Assembly (NCBI RefSeq): GCF_014655715.1
Contig: NZ_BNBM01000007.1
Location: forward strand, 248,001 to 312,000
Origin: Streptomyces lanatus
GTDB taxonomy: Bacteria > Actinomycetota > Actinomycetes > Streptomycetales > Streptomycetaceae
Reading direction: 5' to 3'
DNA length: 64,000 bases
Shown: piece after piece, positions 30,284 to 39,285 of the stretch
Position numbering within the stretch: the first letter of the stretch is position 1
Layout: every line of letters begins with the position of its first letter
Program-made: the position numbers and the translations under genes
Notes under the pieces: model-generated
Seen by the model: only the letters and a program-made list of their open reading frames with translations
Told to the model about the DNA's origin: nothing
The model's database searches: none

Positions 30284-33200
30284 TCAATGGCGCGGCGGCA
30301 ACTTTGGTCTCGATCGGTCGGGTACGTGTGCGTAATCCGGCGGCGTCGCCGGTGGATTGGTCTCCAGCAGCTCCAACGCCAGCTCCACCGCATCCGTCAG
30401 CTGCGCATGTCTCCCCTCCGCCCAGTCCAGTGGCGTGCGCAGGACCTCGACGTCAGGGGTCACGCCTCTGTTCTCCACGCCCCAGCCGTACGCGTCGAAC
30501 CAGGCCGCGTTCATCGGGACCGTGATCACCGTGCCGTCGCCGAGGCGGTGGCGGCCGGTCATGCCGACGACTCCGCCCCAGGTGCGCTGGCCGACGACGG
30601 GGCCGAGCTTCAGCAGCTTGAAGGCTGCCGTGATCATGTCGCCGTCCGAGGAGGTCGCCTCGTCGGCCAGGGCGACCACGGGGCCTCTCGGGGCGTTGGA
30701 GGCGTACGACACGGGCTGGGCGTTTCTCGTCAGGTCCCAGCCGAGGATGGTGCGGGTCAGTTTCTCCACGACGAGTTCGCTGATGTGGCCGCCCGCGTTG
30801 CCGCGCACGTCGACGATCAGCGCGGGGCGGGACATCTCCATCCGCAGATCCCGGTTGAACTGGGCCCAGCCCGAGCCGCCCATGTCCGGGATGTGCAGAT
30901 AGCCGCAGCGGCCGCCGCTCAAGTCCCGTACGACGGCGCGGCGTTTGGCGACCCAGTCCTGGTAGCGCAGGGGGCGTTCGTCGATGAGGGGGACGACGGC
31001 CACGCGGCGTGCCCGGCCCGCCTCGCCCTCGGCCGGGGTGAACGTCAGCTCCACCGTGGTGCCGCCGGCGCCGGCGAGCAGCGGGTAGGGGCCGGTGTCG
31101 GGGTCCACGGGGCGGCCGTCGACATGGGTGAGGACCGCGCCCTCGCGGATGCCGGTGCCGGCCAGCGGGGAGCGGGCCTTGGAGTCGGAGGAGTCGCCGG
31201 GCAGGATGCGCTTGACCGTCCAGCCCTCGTCGCGGCGTACGAAGTTGGCGCCGAGCAGGCCCTGCCAGCGCTGGTAGTGCGGTGGGCCCTCGTTGCGGCG
31301 GGCGGCGGTGACATAGGCGTGGGAGGTGCCCAGTTCGCCGAGCACCTCGCGCAGGAGGTCGGCGAAGTCGTCGGGGGAGGCGACCCGGTCGACCAGCGGG
31401 CGGTACTGGTCGAGGACCGCGTCCCAGTCGATGCCGCACATGCCCGGCTCCCAGAAGTACGCCCGGATCAGCCGGCCCGCCTCCTCGTAGGACTGGCGCC
31501 ACTCGGCCGCCGGATCGACCTCGTGCAGGATGCGGCGGGCGTCGATCCACACCGTCGTGTCGCTGTCGCCGGACTCGGTGGCGGGGACGGCGCGCAGGTC
31601 GCCCTCGTCGAGCAGGACCAGGCGGGTGCCGTCGCCGCTGACCGTGAACCAGTCGAGGTGGTCGACGAGTTCGGACTTCTTCGCCTTGCTGATGTTGAAG
31701 TGTTCGAGGGTCGGCCGACCGGTCATGTCCGCCGGGTTGGCGAACGTCTCGCCCAGCGCCCCCGAGATCGGCCAGCGCAGCCAGACCAGCCCGCCGCCGG
31801 AGACCGGGCATAGCGCCGAGTACTTGGAGGCGGCGACCGGGAAGGGGGTGACCCGGCTTTCGAGCCCTTCGATCTCGACGGTCGTCGCGCCGCCGCCGTC
31901 GCCCTCGTCGTCCTCCACCGGGTCCAGGCCCCCGGCGGCCGGGCGGCCCTCGGGGTTCAGGGCGAAGGGGCTGGGGGTCGCCGAGGACAGGGGGACCAGG
32001 TAGGGGCGGCAGCCGAGCGGGAAGGACAGGTCGCCGGTGTGGACGTCGTACACCGGGTCGAAGCCCCGCCAGGACAGGAAGGCGAGGAAGCGGCCGTCCC
32101 GGGTGAACACCGGGTTCTCGTCCTCGAAGCGGCCGTTGGTGACGTCGACGATCAGGCGGTCCTTTATGCGGGCCAGCTTGATCTGGCGGAGCGAGCGGCC
32201 GATCCCGGGGTGCGACCAGGTCAGCCAGGTGCCGTCCGGGGAGAATGCCAGGTCGCGGACCGGGCCGTTGATCGACCGGATCAGCTCGGTCACCTCGCCG
32301 TTGGAGTCCTCCGTGGCGTCGAGCAGGAGGAGCCGTCCGTCGTGCGCGGCGAGGGCGAGGCGCTCGCCCTTGGGGTCGGCGACCATCTCCAGGACCCGGC
32401 CCACCTCGCCGGAGGCCAGTCGGCGCGGCTCACGGTCGCCGGTCGCCCGGGGCAGATAGGCGATCTCGATCGCGTCCTCGCCCTCCGCGTCCGTCACATA
32501 CGCGACCTGGCCGACCGAGCCGAGCATCTCCGGGAGCCGGACCCGTACCCCCGGGGTGTCGGTGATGGTGCGGGCCGGGCCGTCCCGGTGGGTCAGCCAG
32601 TACAGGCTGCCGCGTACGACCACGGCGCTCGCGCGGCCCGTCTCGTCGACGGAGACGCCGTCGACGTGCTGGGCGGCGGGCACCTGATAGGTACGGCGGC
32701 CCGCGCGCGGCCCGCTCAACCGCACCGCGAGCCTGCGCGGCTCGGAGCCGGCGGCGAGGTCGTCCACGATCCACAGGTCGCCCGCGCACTGGTACACCAC
32801 CCGCGTGCCGTCGCTCGCCGCGTGCCGGGCGTAGAAGGCGTCGTGGTCGGTGTGCCGACGCAGGTCGGAGCCGTCGTAGGCGCAGGAGTAGAGGTTGCCG
32901 ACGCCCTCGTGGTCGGAGAGGAAGGCGATACGGCCGCCGACGAACAGGGGGGAGGCGAGATGGCCGCCGATGTCCGCGAGCAGGCGCTCGCCGTGCAGCC
33001 ACAGGCGGCCCATGGCACCGCCCCGGTAGCGCTTCCAGGAAACCGGTTCGTGCGGCGGGGTGCCGGTCAGGAGCAGGGTCTTGCGTTCGCCGTCGAGGTC
33101 GGCGACCTGGATGTCGGAGCAGGGTCCCCAGGGGAGCTTGCGGCCGGGGTCGCCGTCGGGGCGGACCTTGTAGGCGAAGGTGTGGTGGGAGAAGGGCTCG

Positions 33201-33517
33201 CCGTGCGAGGCGACGGCGAGGATCACCCCTTCCGGGGTCCAGCCGCACACCTGGGTGTCCGCCGAGCCCCAGTGGGTGAGCTGCCGGCCGGGGCCGCCGT
33301 CGACCGGGACCAGATGGATCTCGGGGACCAGGCTGCGCCAGCTCGTGTACGCGATGTGCGTGCCGTCGGGGGAGAAGCGGGGGTGGCCGGTCTTGGTGCG
33401 GTCCACGGTGAGCCGCCAGGCGCGGGCCGGGCCGTCGAGGGGGGCCAGCCACAGGTCGTCCTCGGCCACGAAGCAGAGCAGGTCGTCATGGAGGTGCGGC
33501 AGGCGCAGATAGGTCAC
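30284..33517 (-). CDS. tri: Tricorn protease homolog (S41 family peptidase)
   Basis: A 1077-residue cytoplasmic protease, close to the archaeal tricorn length. Residues about 1-650 form two beta propellers (repeats of the type PRFSPDGTHIAYTS). A PDZ-like domain (about 755-850) and a tail-specific protease core follow. Catalytic residues can be placed by analogy: Ser732-His733 (LGTSHAYV), Ser957-Asp958 (TSSDGD) and Glu1015 (GWGVENRGV). Tricorn degrades peptides released by the proteasome or Clp. The GTG start abuts its GGGGAG site; a CTG at 33508 would be better spaced. It diverges from a tetR gene. Confidence 0.9.
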   Translation of the reverse strand: MTYLRLPHLHDDLLCFVAEDDLWLAPLDGPARAWRLTVDRTKTGHPRFSPDGTHIAYTSWRSLVPEIHLVPVDGGPGRQLTHWGSADTQVCGWTPEGVILAVASHGEPFSHHTFAYKVRPDGDPGRKLPWGPCSDIQVADLDGERKTLLLTGTPPHEPVSWKRYRGGAMGRLWLHGERLLADIGGHLASPLFVGGRIAFLSDHEGVGNLYSCAYDGSDLRRHTDHDAFYARHAASDGTRVVYQCAGDLWIVDDLAAGSEPRRLAVRLSGPRAGRRTYQVPAAQHVDGVSVDETGRASAVVVRGSLYWLTHRDGPARTITDTPGVRVRLPEMLGSVGQVAYVTDAEGEDAIEIAYLPRATGDREPRRLASGEVGRVLEMVADPKGERLALAAHDGRLLLLDATEDSNGEVTELIRSINGPVRDLAFSPDGTWLTWSHPGIGRSLRQIKLARIKDRLIVDVTNGRFEDENPVFTRDGRFLAFLSWRGFDPVYDVHTGDLSFPLGCRPYLVPLSSATPSPFALNPEGRPAAGGLDPVEDDEGDGGGATTVEIEGLESRVTPFPVAASKYSALCPVSGGGLVWLRWPISGALGETFANPADMTGRPTLEHFNISKAKKSELVDHLDWFTVSGDGTRLVLLDEGDLRAVPATESGDSDTTVWIDARRILHEVDPAAEWRQSYEEAGRLIRAYFWEPGMCGIDWDAVLDQYRPLVDRVASPDDFADLLREVLGELGTSHAYVTAARRNEGPPHYQRWQGLLGANFVRRDEGWTVKRILPGDSSDSKARSPLAGTGIREGAVLTHVDGRPVDPDTGPYPLLAGAGGTTVELTFTPAEGEAGRARRVAVVPLIDERPLRYQDWVAKRRAVVRDLSGGRCGYLHIPDMGGSGWAQFNRDLRMEMSRPALIVDVRGNAGGHISELVVEKLTRTILGWDLTRNAQPVSYASNAPRGPVVALADEATSSDGDMITAAFKLLKLGPVVGQRTWGGVVGMTGRHRLGDGTVITVPMNAAWFDAYGWGVENRGVTPDVEVLRTPLDWAEGRHAQLTDAVELALELLETNPPATPPDYAHVPDRSRPKLPPRH

Positions 33518-33587
33518 CTCCCCATGCTTTTCCCGGGGACGGACCTGAGCAACTTATGACATAAGGGCCGACGTGATTCACGACACG

Positions 33588-33604
33588 AACGAAACCGTTT
33601 CGTT
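33588..33604. promoter_or_regulatory. TetR operator, perfect 17-bp palindrome
   Basis: AACGAAAC-C-GTTTCGTT is a perfect palindrome upstream of the tetR gene. A second site with one mismatch lies 30 bases further on, and a TACATT -10-like box sits between them. Confidence 0.7.
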
Positions 33605-33634
33605 TCGCTGGCGGGTGCGCTACATTCGTCGTGT

Positions 33635-33649
33635 ACGAAACCGTGTCGT
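33635..33649. promoter_or_regulatory. Second TetR operator copy
   Basis: ACGAAAC-C-GTGTCGT differs from the first site by one base in one arm. It ends 22 bases before the tetR start codon. Confidence 0.65.
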
Positions 33650-33671
33650 TCGGAGTGGGAAGGTGAGAACG

Positions 33672-34271
33672 GTGGCCGAGGTCGCAACCGCACGTCGCAG
33701 CCGCATCACCCCGGAGCGCGAGGCCGAGCTGTACGAGGCCGTGCTCGACCTGCTCCGGGAGGTCGGCTACGACGCCCTCACCATGGACGCCGTGGCGGCC
33801 CGCACCCGGTCCAGCAAGGCGACGCTCTACCGCCAGTGGGGCGGCAAGCCGGAGCTGGTGGCGAAGGCGATCCGGCACAACAAGCCGGGCAGCATCGCCG
33901 ATATCGACACCGGGTCCCTGCGGGGCGACCTGCACACCCTCACCTCGCGTGAGGACGACTGCGCCATGCAGCAGAACGCCGCGCTGATGCGGGGTCTGTT
34001 CATGGCGGTGCACGGCAATCCGGAACTCCTCGCCGCGTTCAAGGAACTGCTGGTCGAGCCGGAGATGGAGGAGTTCAACCGGGTGGTCCAGCGGGCCGTC
34101 GACCGCGGTGAGGTCCGCGCCGACTCTCCCGCCCTCGGCTACATCGTGCACATGCTCGTCGGCGCGTTCGCCACGCGCACGCTGATCGACGACCAGCCGC
34201 CGACGCAAGCGTTCCTGATGTCGTACATCGACGCCGTGGTCCTCCCCGCCCTCGGCGTGCCCGTCAACTGA
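33672..34271 (+). CDS. TetR/AcrR family transcriptional regulator
   Basis: A 199-residue repressor. The N-terminal helix-turn-helix spans about residues 33-55 (ALTMDAVAARTRSSKATLYRQWGGKPELV), and the C-terminal half resembles the TetR_C_16-like ligand domain. The GTG at 33672 has GGGAAGG nine bases upstream; the GTG at 33663 is too close to that site. Two matching palindromes lie in its own promoter, so it is probably autoregulated and controls the MMPL transporter 121 bases downstream and perhaps the tricorn gene. Confidence 0.88.
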   Translation: MAEVATARRSRITPEREAELYEAVLDLLREVGYDALTMDAVAARTRSSKATLYRQWGGKPELVAKAIRHNKPGSIADIDTGSLRGDLHTLTSREDDCAMQQNAALMRGLFMAVHGNPELLAAFKELLVEPEMEEFNRVVQRAVDRGEVRADSPALGYIVHMLVGAFATRTLIDDQPPTQAFLMSYIDAVVLPALGVPVN

Positions 34272-34392
34272 CACATCCCGCCAGCTGACGAGCCCCTCCC
34301 CAGCAAGCCCTCCACCTGACGTATCCGCTCACGTCGTCGGGCTGATCACACCTGCCCAGAAATAACCCACGACCTGACCGGGAGACGCCCTC

Positions 34393-36609
34393 GTGGCCAC
34401 GTTCCTGTACAAACTCGGCCGGCTCGCCTTCCGGCGACGACACTTCGTCGCCCTGATATGGGTCGCGCTGCTCACCCTCGCCGGGGTCGGCGCGGCCAGT
34501 GCGCCCGCCGCGGGCTCCACGTCCTTCTCGATCCCCGGCACAGAGGCGCAGAAGGCCTTCGACCTGCTGGAACAGCGCTTCCCCGGCATGAGTGCCGACG
34601 GCGCCACCGCCCGGGTCGTCTTCAAAGCGCCGCACGGGGAGAAGATGACCGACGCCGGCAACAAAGCGACCGTCGAGGACACCGTCAAGGAGCTGGCCGA
34701 CGGCTCCGAGGTGACCTCCGTCGCCGACCCGTACAAGGCCAACGCCGTCAGCAAGGACGGCACCATCGCCTACGCCTCGGTGAAGTACGAGGTCTCCGGC
34801 ATGGAGCTCAAGGACTCCTCGCGCGAGGCCCTTGAGGACGCCGGGCAGGACGCGCGGGACTCCGGGCTGACCGTGGAGATCGGCGGTGACGCGCTCCAGA
34901 CCACGCCGGAGACCGGCGCGACGGAGGTCATCGGCATCGCCGTGGCCGCGGTCGTCCTGGTCATCACCTTCGGCTCGCTGATCGCGGCGGGGCTGCCGCT
35001 GCTGACCGCCCTGATCGGCGTGGGCATCGGCATCTCCACCATCACCGCCCTCGCCAGCGCCCTGGAGCTGGGCTCCACCACCTCCACCCTGGCGATGATG
35101 ATCGGCCTCGCGGTCGGCATCGACTACGCCCTGTTCATCGTCTCCCGCTATCGCGCCGAGCTCGCCGAGGGCCGTGAACGCGAGGAGGCCGCAGGCCGGG
35201 CGGTCGGCACCGCGGGCTCCGCGGTGGTCTTCGCGGGCCTGACCGTCGTGATCGCGCTGGTGGGGCTGTCCGTAGTCAACATCCCGATGCTGACCAAGAT
35301 GGGCATCGCCGCGGCCGGCACGGTCGTGATCGCGGTGCTGATCGCGCTGACGATGATCCCGGCGCTGCTCGGGTACGCGGGCAAGAAGGTGCAGCCCGCC
35401 GGCAAGAAGAGCCGCTGGATGGGCGGCAAGCGCGCCGAGCGTAAGGCGGAGTCCGGCAAGCCGAACATGGGCACCCGCTGGGCCAGCTTCGTCGTACGTC
35501 GCCCGGTCGCCGTTCTCCTCCTCGGCATCGTCGGCCTCGGCGCCGCGGCCATCCCCGCGAGCTCCCTCGAACTGGGCCTGCCCGACGACGGTTCACAGCC
35601 GACGTCCACGACCCAGCGACGCGCGTACGACCTCCTGTCCGACGGGTTCGGGCCCGGCTTCAACGGCCCGCTGATGGTCGTGGTCGACGCGAAGGGGAGC
35701 GCCGACCCGGATGCCGCCTTCAAGCAGGTCGGCGACGACATCAAGGACATCAAGAACGTCGTCACGGTGACACCGGCCGCCCCCAACAAGGCGGGCGACA
35801 CCGCGACGATCACCGTGATCCCGAAGTCGAAGCCGTCGTCGGTGACCACCGAGGACCTGGTCCACTCCATCCGCGACAAGGGCGCGGAGGTGAAGGCCGA
35901 CACGGACGCGACCGTGCTGGTCACGGGCTCGACGGCGATGAACATCGACGTCTCCGAGAAGCTCAACGACGCGCTGATCCCATACCTGGCGCTGGTCGTG
36001 GGCCTGGCGTTCCTGCTGCTGATCGTGGTCTTCCGCTCGATCCTGGTCCCGCTGAAGGCGGCGCTCGGCTTCCTGCTGAGCGTGATGGCGGCGCTCGGCG
36101 CGGTGGTCGCGGTCTTCCAGTGGGGCTGGTTCGCGGGCCTCATGGGCGTCGAGGAGACCGGCCCGGTCATGTCGATGATGCCGATCTTCATGGTCGGCGT
36201 GGTCTTCGGACTGGCCATGGACTACGAGGTGTTCCTCGTGACGCGGATGCGCGAGGCGTACGTCCACGGCGAGAAGCCGAATCAGGCGGTGGTGACCGGG
36301 TTCAAGCACGGTGCGCGGGTCGTCACCGCCGCGGCCGTGATCATGATGGCGGTCTTCGCGGGCTTCATCGGCTCGTCCGAGTCGATGGTCAAGATGATCG
36401 GCTTCGGGCTTGCGATCGCGGTCTTCTTCGACGCGTTCGTCGTCCGCATGGCGATCGTCCCGGCCGTCCTGGCGCTCCTCGGCAAGAAGGCCTGGTGGCT
36501 CCCGAAGTGGCTGGACCGCGCCCTGCCGAACGTGGATGTCGAGGGCGAGGGCCTGCGCACGCAGTCCGACAAGGACAAGGACGGGGACCGGGAGCTGGTA
36601 CGCGTCTGA
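34393..36609 (+). CDS. MMPL/RND family transporter
   Basis: A 738-residue membrane protein with two halves, each with one helix, a large extracellular loop and five further helices. The first half carries GLAVGIDYALFIVSRYRAELAEG and the second GVVFGLAMDYEVFLVTRMREAYVHG, the proton-relay Asp motifs of MMPL proteins. Members export lipids, drugs or siderophores using the proton gradient. GTG start with GGGAG upstream. It follows a TetR gene, as in many drug or lipid export loci, and ends with a strong terminator. Confidence 0.92.
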   Translation: MATFLYKLGRLAFRRRHFVALIWVALLTLAGVGAASAPAAGSTSFSIPGTEAQKAFDLLEQRFPGMSADGATARVVFKAPHGEKMTDAGNKATVEDTVKELADGSEVTSVADPYKANAVSKDGTIAYASVKYEVSGMELKDSSREALEDAGQDARDSGLTVEIGGDALQTTPETGATEVIGIAVAAVVLVITFGSLIAAGLPLLTALIGVGIGISTITALASALELGSTTSTLAMMIGLAVGIDYALFIVSRYRAELAEGREREEAAGRAVGTAGSAVVFAGLTVVIALVGLSVVNIPMLTKMGIAAAGTVVIAVLIALTMIPALLGYAGKKVQPAGKKSRWMGGKRAERKAESGKPNMGTRWASFVVRRPVAVLLLGIVGLGAAAIPASSLELGLPDDGSQPTSTTQRRAYDLLSDGFGPGFNGPLMVVVDAKGSADPDAAFKQVGDDIKDIKNVVTVTPAAPNKAGDTATITVIPKSKPSSVTTEDLVHSIRDKGAEVKADTDATVLVTGSTAMNIDVSEKLNDALIPYLALVVGLAFLLLIVVFRSILVPLKAALGFLLSVMAALGAVVAVFQWGWFAGLMGVEETGPVMSMMPIFMVGVVFGLAMDYEVFLVTRMREAYVHGEKPNQAVVTGFKHGARVVTAAAVIMMAVFAGFIGSSESMVKMIGFGLAIAVFFDAFVVRMAIVPAVLALLGKKAWWLPKWLDRALPNVDVEGEGLRTQSDKDKDGDRELVRV

Positions 36610-36625
36610 CCTCCTTGAAGTGACC

Positions 36626-36667
36626 GGCCGGTGAGGGCTCCGTGGGGACGGGGCGCCCTCACCGGCC
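36626..36667 (+). terminator. Terminator after the MMPL gene
   Basis: A perfect 13-bp stem (GGCCGGTGAGGGC with its complement, 36626-36638 and 36655-36667) encloses a 16-base loop. Confidence 0.8.
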
Positions 36668-36743
36668 TTCCTCGTGTCCGGGGCGTGCCACTCCCGGATA
36701 TTCCGGTCGCATGGCCGATGCACGCACCGCTAGCGTGCCCTGC

Positions 36744-37235
36744 ATGACGACAGCAGCAGCCCACCCCCGTTTCGCCGCCGCCCTCGAAGAGCTGGGGCTC
36801 GGCGAACTGCACACGCGGATCCGCGGCTTCCCGGAAGCGACCCGTACCGCCGTCGAGGCCGCCGCCGCGATCGGCTGCGAACTGAGCCAGATCTGCAAGT
36901 CGCTGATCTTCGCCGCCGACGGGGTGCCCGTGCTGGTGCTCATGGACGGGGCCTCGCGGGTCGACGTCGAGCGGGTGCGTCAGGAGCTCGGGGCCGAGAA
37001 GGTCACCCGGGCCAAGGCGGACGTCGTACGGGAGACGACGGGCTATGCCATCGGGGGAGTTCCGCCCTTCGGGCATCTGACACGGACGCGGGTGCTCGCC
37101 GACCGCTCGCTGCTGGAGCACGACGTGGTGTGGGCCGCCGCCGGCAATCCGCACGCCGTCTTCCCCATGGAGCCGAAGGCTCTTGTCGCGTACGCCGGTG
37201 CCACCCTCGTGGACGTGCGCGAGCAGACTCCGTGA
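36744..37235 (+). CDS. YbaK/EbsC-type aminoacyl-tRNA deacylase
   Basis: A 163-residue trans-editing protein. The fold signature is CELSQICKSLIFAADGVPVLVLMDGASRVD (about 46-75), with the catalytic Lys in QICKSL. GYAIGGVPPFGH (about 105-116) is the conserved substrate loop. Family members hydrolyse mischarged tRNAs such as Cys-tRNA(Pro) or Ala-tRNA. A TAGCGT -10 box (36731-36736) ends 7 bases before the ATG, so it may be leaderless. Its stop overlaps the next start (GTGA). Confidence 0.88.
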   Translation: MTTAAAHPRFAAALEELGLGELHTRIRGFPEATRTAVEAAAAIGCELSQICKSLIFAADGVPVLVLMDGASRVDVERVRQELGAEKVTRAKADVVRETTGYAIGGVPPFGHLTRTRVLADRSLLEHDVVWAAAGNPHAVFPMEPKALVAYAGATLVDVREQTP

Positions 37236-38077
37236 CCCCGCTGGTCACCGCGGCCGTCCTGCTCGCGGCCGTCACCCACGCCGGCTGGAACGCGATCGCC
37301 CACAAGATCACCGACAAACTGGTGGGGTTCACGCTCATCGCGGGCGGCGGGGTGCTGATCGGGCTGGCGCTGATTCCCTTCGGGGCGTTCCCGGCGGCGG
37401 AGGCATGGCCGTATCTGCTGGCCTCCGGGTTCGTCCACATCGTCTACTTCGCCCTGCTGATGAGGTCGTTCAGGCTGGGCGACTTCGGCCAGGCCTACCC
37501 CATCGCGCGCGGCACCGCTCCGCTGGTGGTCGCGCTGCTCGCCGCCGTGTTCGCGCACGAGGTGCCGGACGGCTGGGCGGCCGCCGGTATCGCCCTGTCC
37601 TGCGCGGGACTCACCGGCGTAGCGCTGTGGGGGCTGCGCGGGCGCCGGCCCAACTGGGCGGCGATCGGCGCCGCGTTGGCGACGGGGCTGAGCATCGCGG
37701 TGTACACCGTCCTGGACGGGCTCGGCGTCCGGGCCTCCGGGTCGTCCCTCGGGTACATCGCCTGGCTGATGGTGATCGAGGGCCTCGTCATCCCGCTGTA
37801 CGCGATCCGGCGCTGGCGGGGCGACACGCTCACCGTGCTACGGCCGTTCGCCGGGCTGGGACTGCTGGGTGCCGCGCTGTCCGTGGCCGCGTACGCGCTG
37901 GTGCTGTGGGCCCAGACGAAGGCGGAGCTGGCGCCGATCGCCGCGCTGCGGGAATCGTCGATCATCGTGGGGGCCGCGATCGGGGCGGTGTTCTTCAAGG
38001 AGCGCTTCGGCGTGGGCCGGATCGCCGCGGCGGCGCTGCTGGTGGTGGGCATCGGGCTGATGCTGCACGCCGGCTGA
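37232..38077 (+). CDS. EamA/DMT superfamily transporter
   Basis: A 281-residue protein with 10 predicted hydrophobic helices in two EamA repeats. HAGWNAIAHKITDK near the start and SFRLGDFGQAYPIARGTAPL are typical of the DMT superfamily, as is IAALRESSIIVGAAIGAVFFKERFG near the end. It probably moves an amino acid or metabolite. The GTG start overlaps the ybaK stop, so the two are translated together. Confidence 0.87.
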   Translation: MTPLVTAAVLLAAVTHAGWNAIAHKITDKLVGFTLIAGGGVLIGLALIPFGAFPAAEAWPYLLASGFVHIVYFALLMRSFRLGDFGQAYPIARGTAPLVVALLAAVFAHEVPDGWAAAGIALSCAGLTGVALWGLRGRRPNWAAIGAALATGLSIAVYTVLDGLGVRASGSSLGYIAWLMVIEGLVIPLYAIRRWRGDTLTVLRPFAGLGLLGAALSVAAYALVLWAQTKAELAPIAALRESSIIVGAAIGAVFFKERFGVGRIAAAALLVVGIGLMLHAG

Positions 38078-38081
38078 CACC

Positions 38082-38118
38082 GCGACGGGCGGCCGGCCAT
38101 GCGCCGACCGCCCGTCGC
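38082..38118. terminator. Bidirectional terminator
   Basis: An 11-bp perfect stem (38082-38092 with 38108-38118), one mismatch, then three more pairs, lies between the convergent EamA and small secreted-protein genes. Confidence 0.8.
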
Positions 38119-38124
38119 CCGCTA

Positions 38125-38403
38125 CTAGAACGCGGTGTTGCTGCAGCCCATCGTCGAACCGAGGTGGTTGCTCTGGGCGCCCGAGTTGCCCTCGCCGTTG
38201 AGGCCGTTGCCGAGCACGCCGTTGAGGATGCCGACGACGCCGAGGATGTCGAGGTTCAGGTCGTGCGACTTGCACTGGGTGCTCTGCGTGACGCTGTAGT
38301 TGTTGCCCCCGGGGCCCTGGTCGGCGTGGGCGGTGCCCGCGCCGACGAGTCCGACGGTGCCGAGAGCGGCGACCAGGACGGCCGCCTTGCGAAGCTTGTG
38401 CAT
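38125..38403 (-). CDS. Small secreted protein, chaplin-like in size but not sequence
   Basis: A 92-residue protein. A signal peptide (MHKLRKAAVLVAALGTVGLVG, cleaved after AHA at about 26) leaves a mature chain of about 65 residues with two Cys likely to form a disulfide. The middle is hydrophobic and Gly/Asn-rich (NLDILGVVGILNGVLGNGLNG), recalling the self-assembling chaplins, though spacing and motifs differ from the chaplin domain. GGAGATGAC precedes the ATG. An A+T-rich promoter with TACTTA lies upstream on the minus strand. I cannot assign a function. Confidence 0.75.
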   Translation of the reverse strand: MHKLRKAAVLVAALGTVGLVGAGTAHADQGPGGNNYSVTQSTQCKSHDLNLDILGVVGILNGVLGNGLNGEGNSGAQSNHLGSTMGCSNTAF

Positions 38404-38539
38404 GTCATCTCCGGTGGAGTGGGTGGATGCGACGAAGGGAGATTAAGTAGGAAATGCTCCAAATAATCCCGTGGCGCGCCGAGTTTCGTGATCCTGCACC
38501 GGGATGATGGTGTGCGGCAGCCCGAACACCCGGACTGTC

Positions 38540-39253
38540 CTAGCCGTGTGCCGTTTTGCGCACGCGGAACGCGAACTGGCCGCAGTACGTCAGTTTCCGC
38601 AGGTTCACCAGGGCGGTTCTGCGGCGGCCGTCGCTCGCCCACTGGTCGATCTCGGTGTTGAGCGGGGACTGTTCGTCCCAGTAGCGGCTGTACTCCGGTG
38701 GCCGGCCGAGATAACTGCGCATGATCAGCGCCACCCCGTCCAGCGAGGGCCGGATCTCCTCCAGCGCCAGTCCCGCCTCCTCGACCAGCACCCGGAACCC
38801 GTACGGCGTGTAGTTCCACAGGCTGAAGGAGTGGTACGGCTCGAACTGGGATGTAGATCCGATGAAATGGCCGCCGGGTGCCAGCACCCGGGCGATCTCC
38901 GCGAGGAGTTCGCGCGGACGGGCCACATGTTCGAAGACCTGGTGGGAGTAGACCAGCGGGGTCGAGCCCGAGCCGAGCGGGAGGTGCACGCCGTCGTAGT
39001 GCACCACCGGATCACCGCCGGGGGTGCGCTGGCCGGCCTCCGGTGAGTCACGGATGTCGACGCCGACCCACCGCACCTCGGGGGCGTGCCTGCGGAACAG
39101 CGCGGCCGAGGTGCCGCGGCCGCACCCCAGGTCGACGACCAGGCCGGGCGCGCCCGGGGCGGCCATCACCTCGTCGACGTAGTAGCGCGAGGTGACCTGC
39201 CGGGCGTGGTCGTCGGGGATGCAGTCCTGCATGAGGTCCCACAGGGTGGCCAT
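38540..39253 (-). CDS. Class I SAM-dependent methyltransferase
   Basis: A 237-residue enzyme. SAM motif I is LVVDLGCGRGTSAALF (about 38-53), with VGVDIRDSPEAG as motif II. LVYSHQVFEHVARPRELLAEIARVLAPGGHFIGS is the methyltransferase_11 pattern. The target is not predictable; the family includes sugar and glycolipid methyltransferases. It begins 32 bases after the stop of the phosphoesterase gene upstream of it, so the two may be co-transcribed. Confidence 0.86.
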   Translation of the reverse strand: MATLWDLMQDCIPDDHARQVTSRYYVDEVMAAPGAPGLVVDLGCGRGTSAALFRRHAPEVRWVGVDIRDSPEAGQRTPGGDPVVHYDGVHLPLGSGSTPLVYSHQVFEHVARPRELLAEIARVLAPGGHFIGSTSQFEPYHSFSLWNYTPYGFRVLVEEAGLALEEIRPSLDGVALIMRSYLGRPPEYSRYWDEQSPLNTEIDQWASDGRRRTALVNLRKLTYCGQFAFRVRKTAHG

Positions 39254-39285
39254 GCTTCGAGGCTACGAGCACGCACGGTGACGCG

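Noticed and set aside
38125..38403. Chaplin
   Set aside because: Size, signal and hydrophobic core are chaplin-like, but Cys spacing and the chaplin motifs do not match.
38860..39253. Possible link of the methyltransferase to a secondary-metabolite cluster
   Set aside because: No polyketide, peptide-synthetase or other biosynthetic core genes are in the window.
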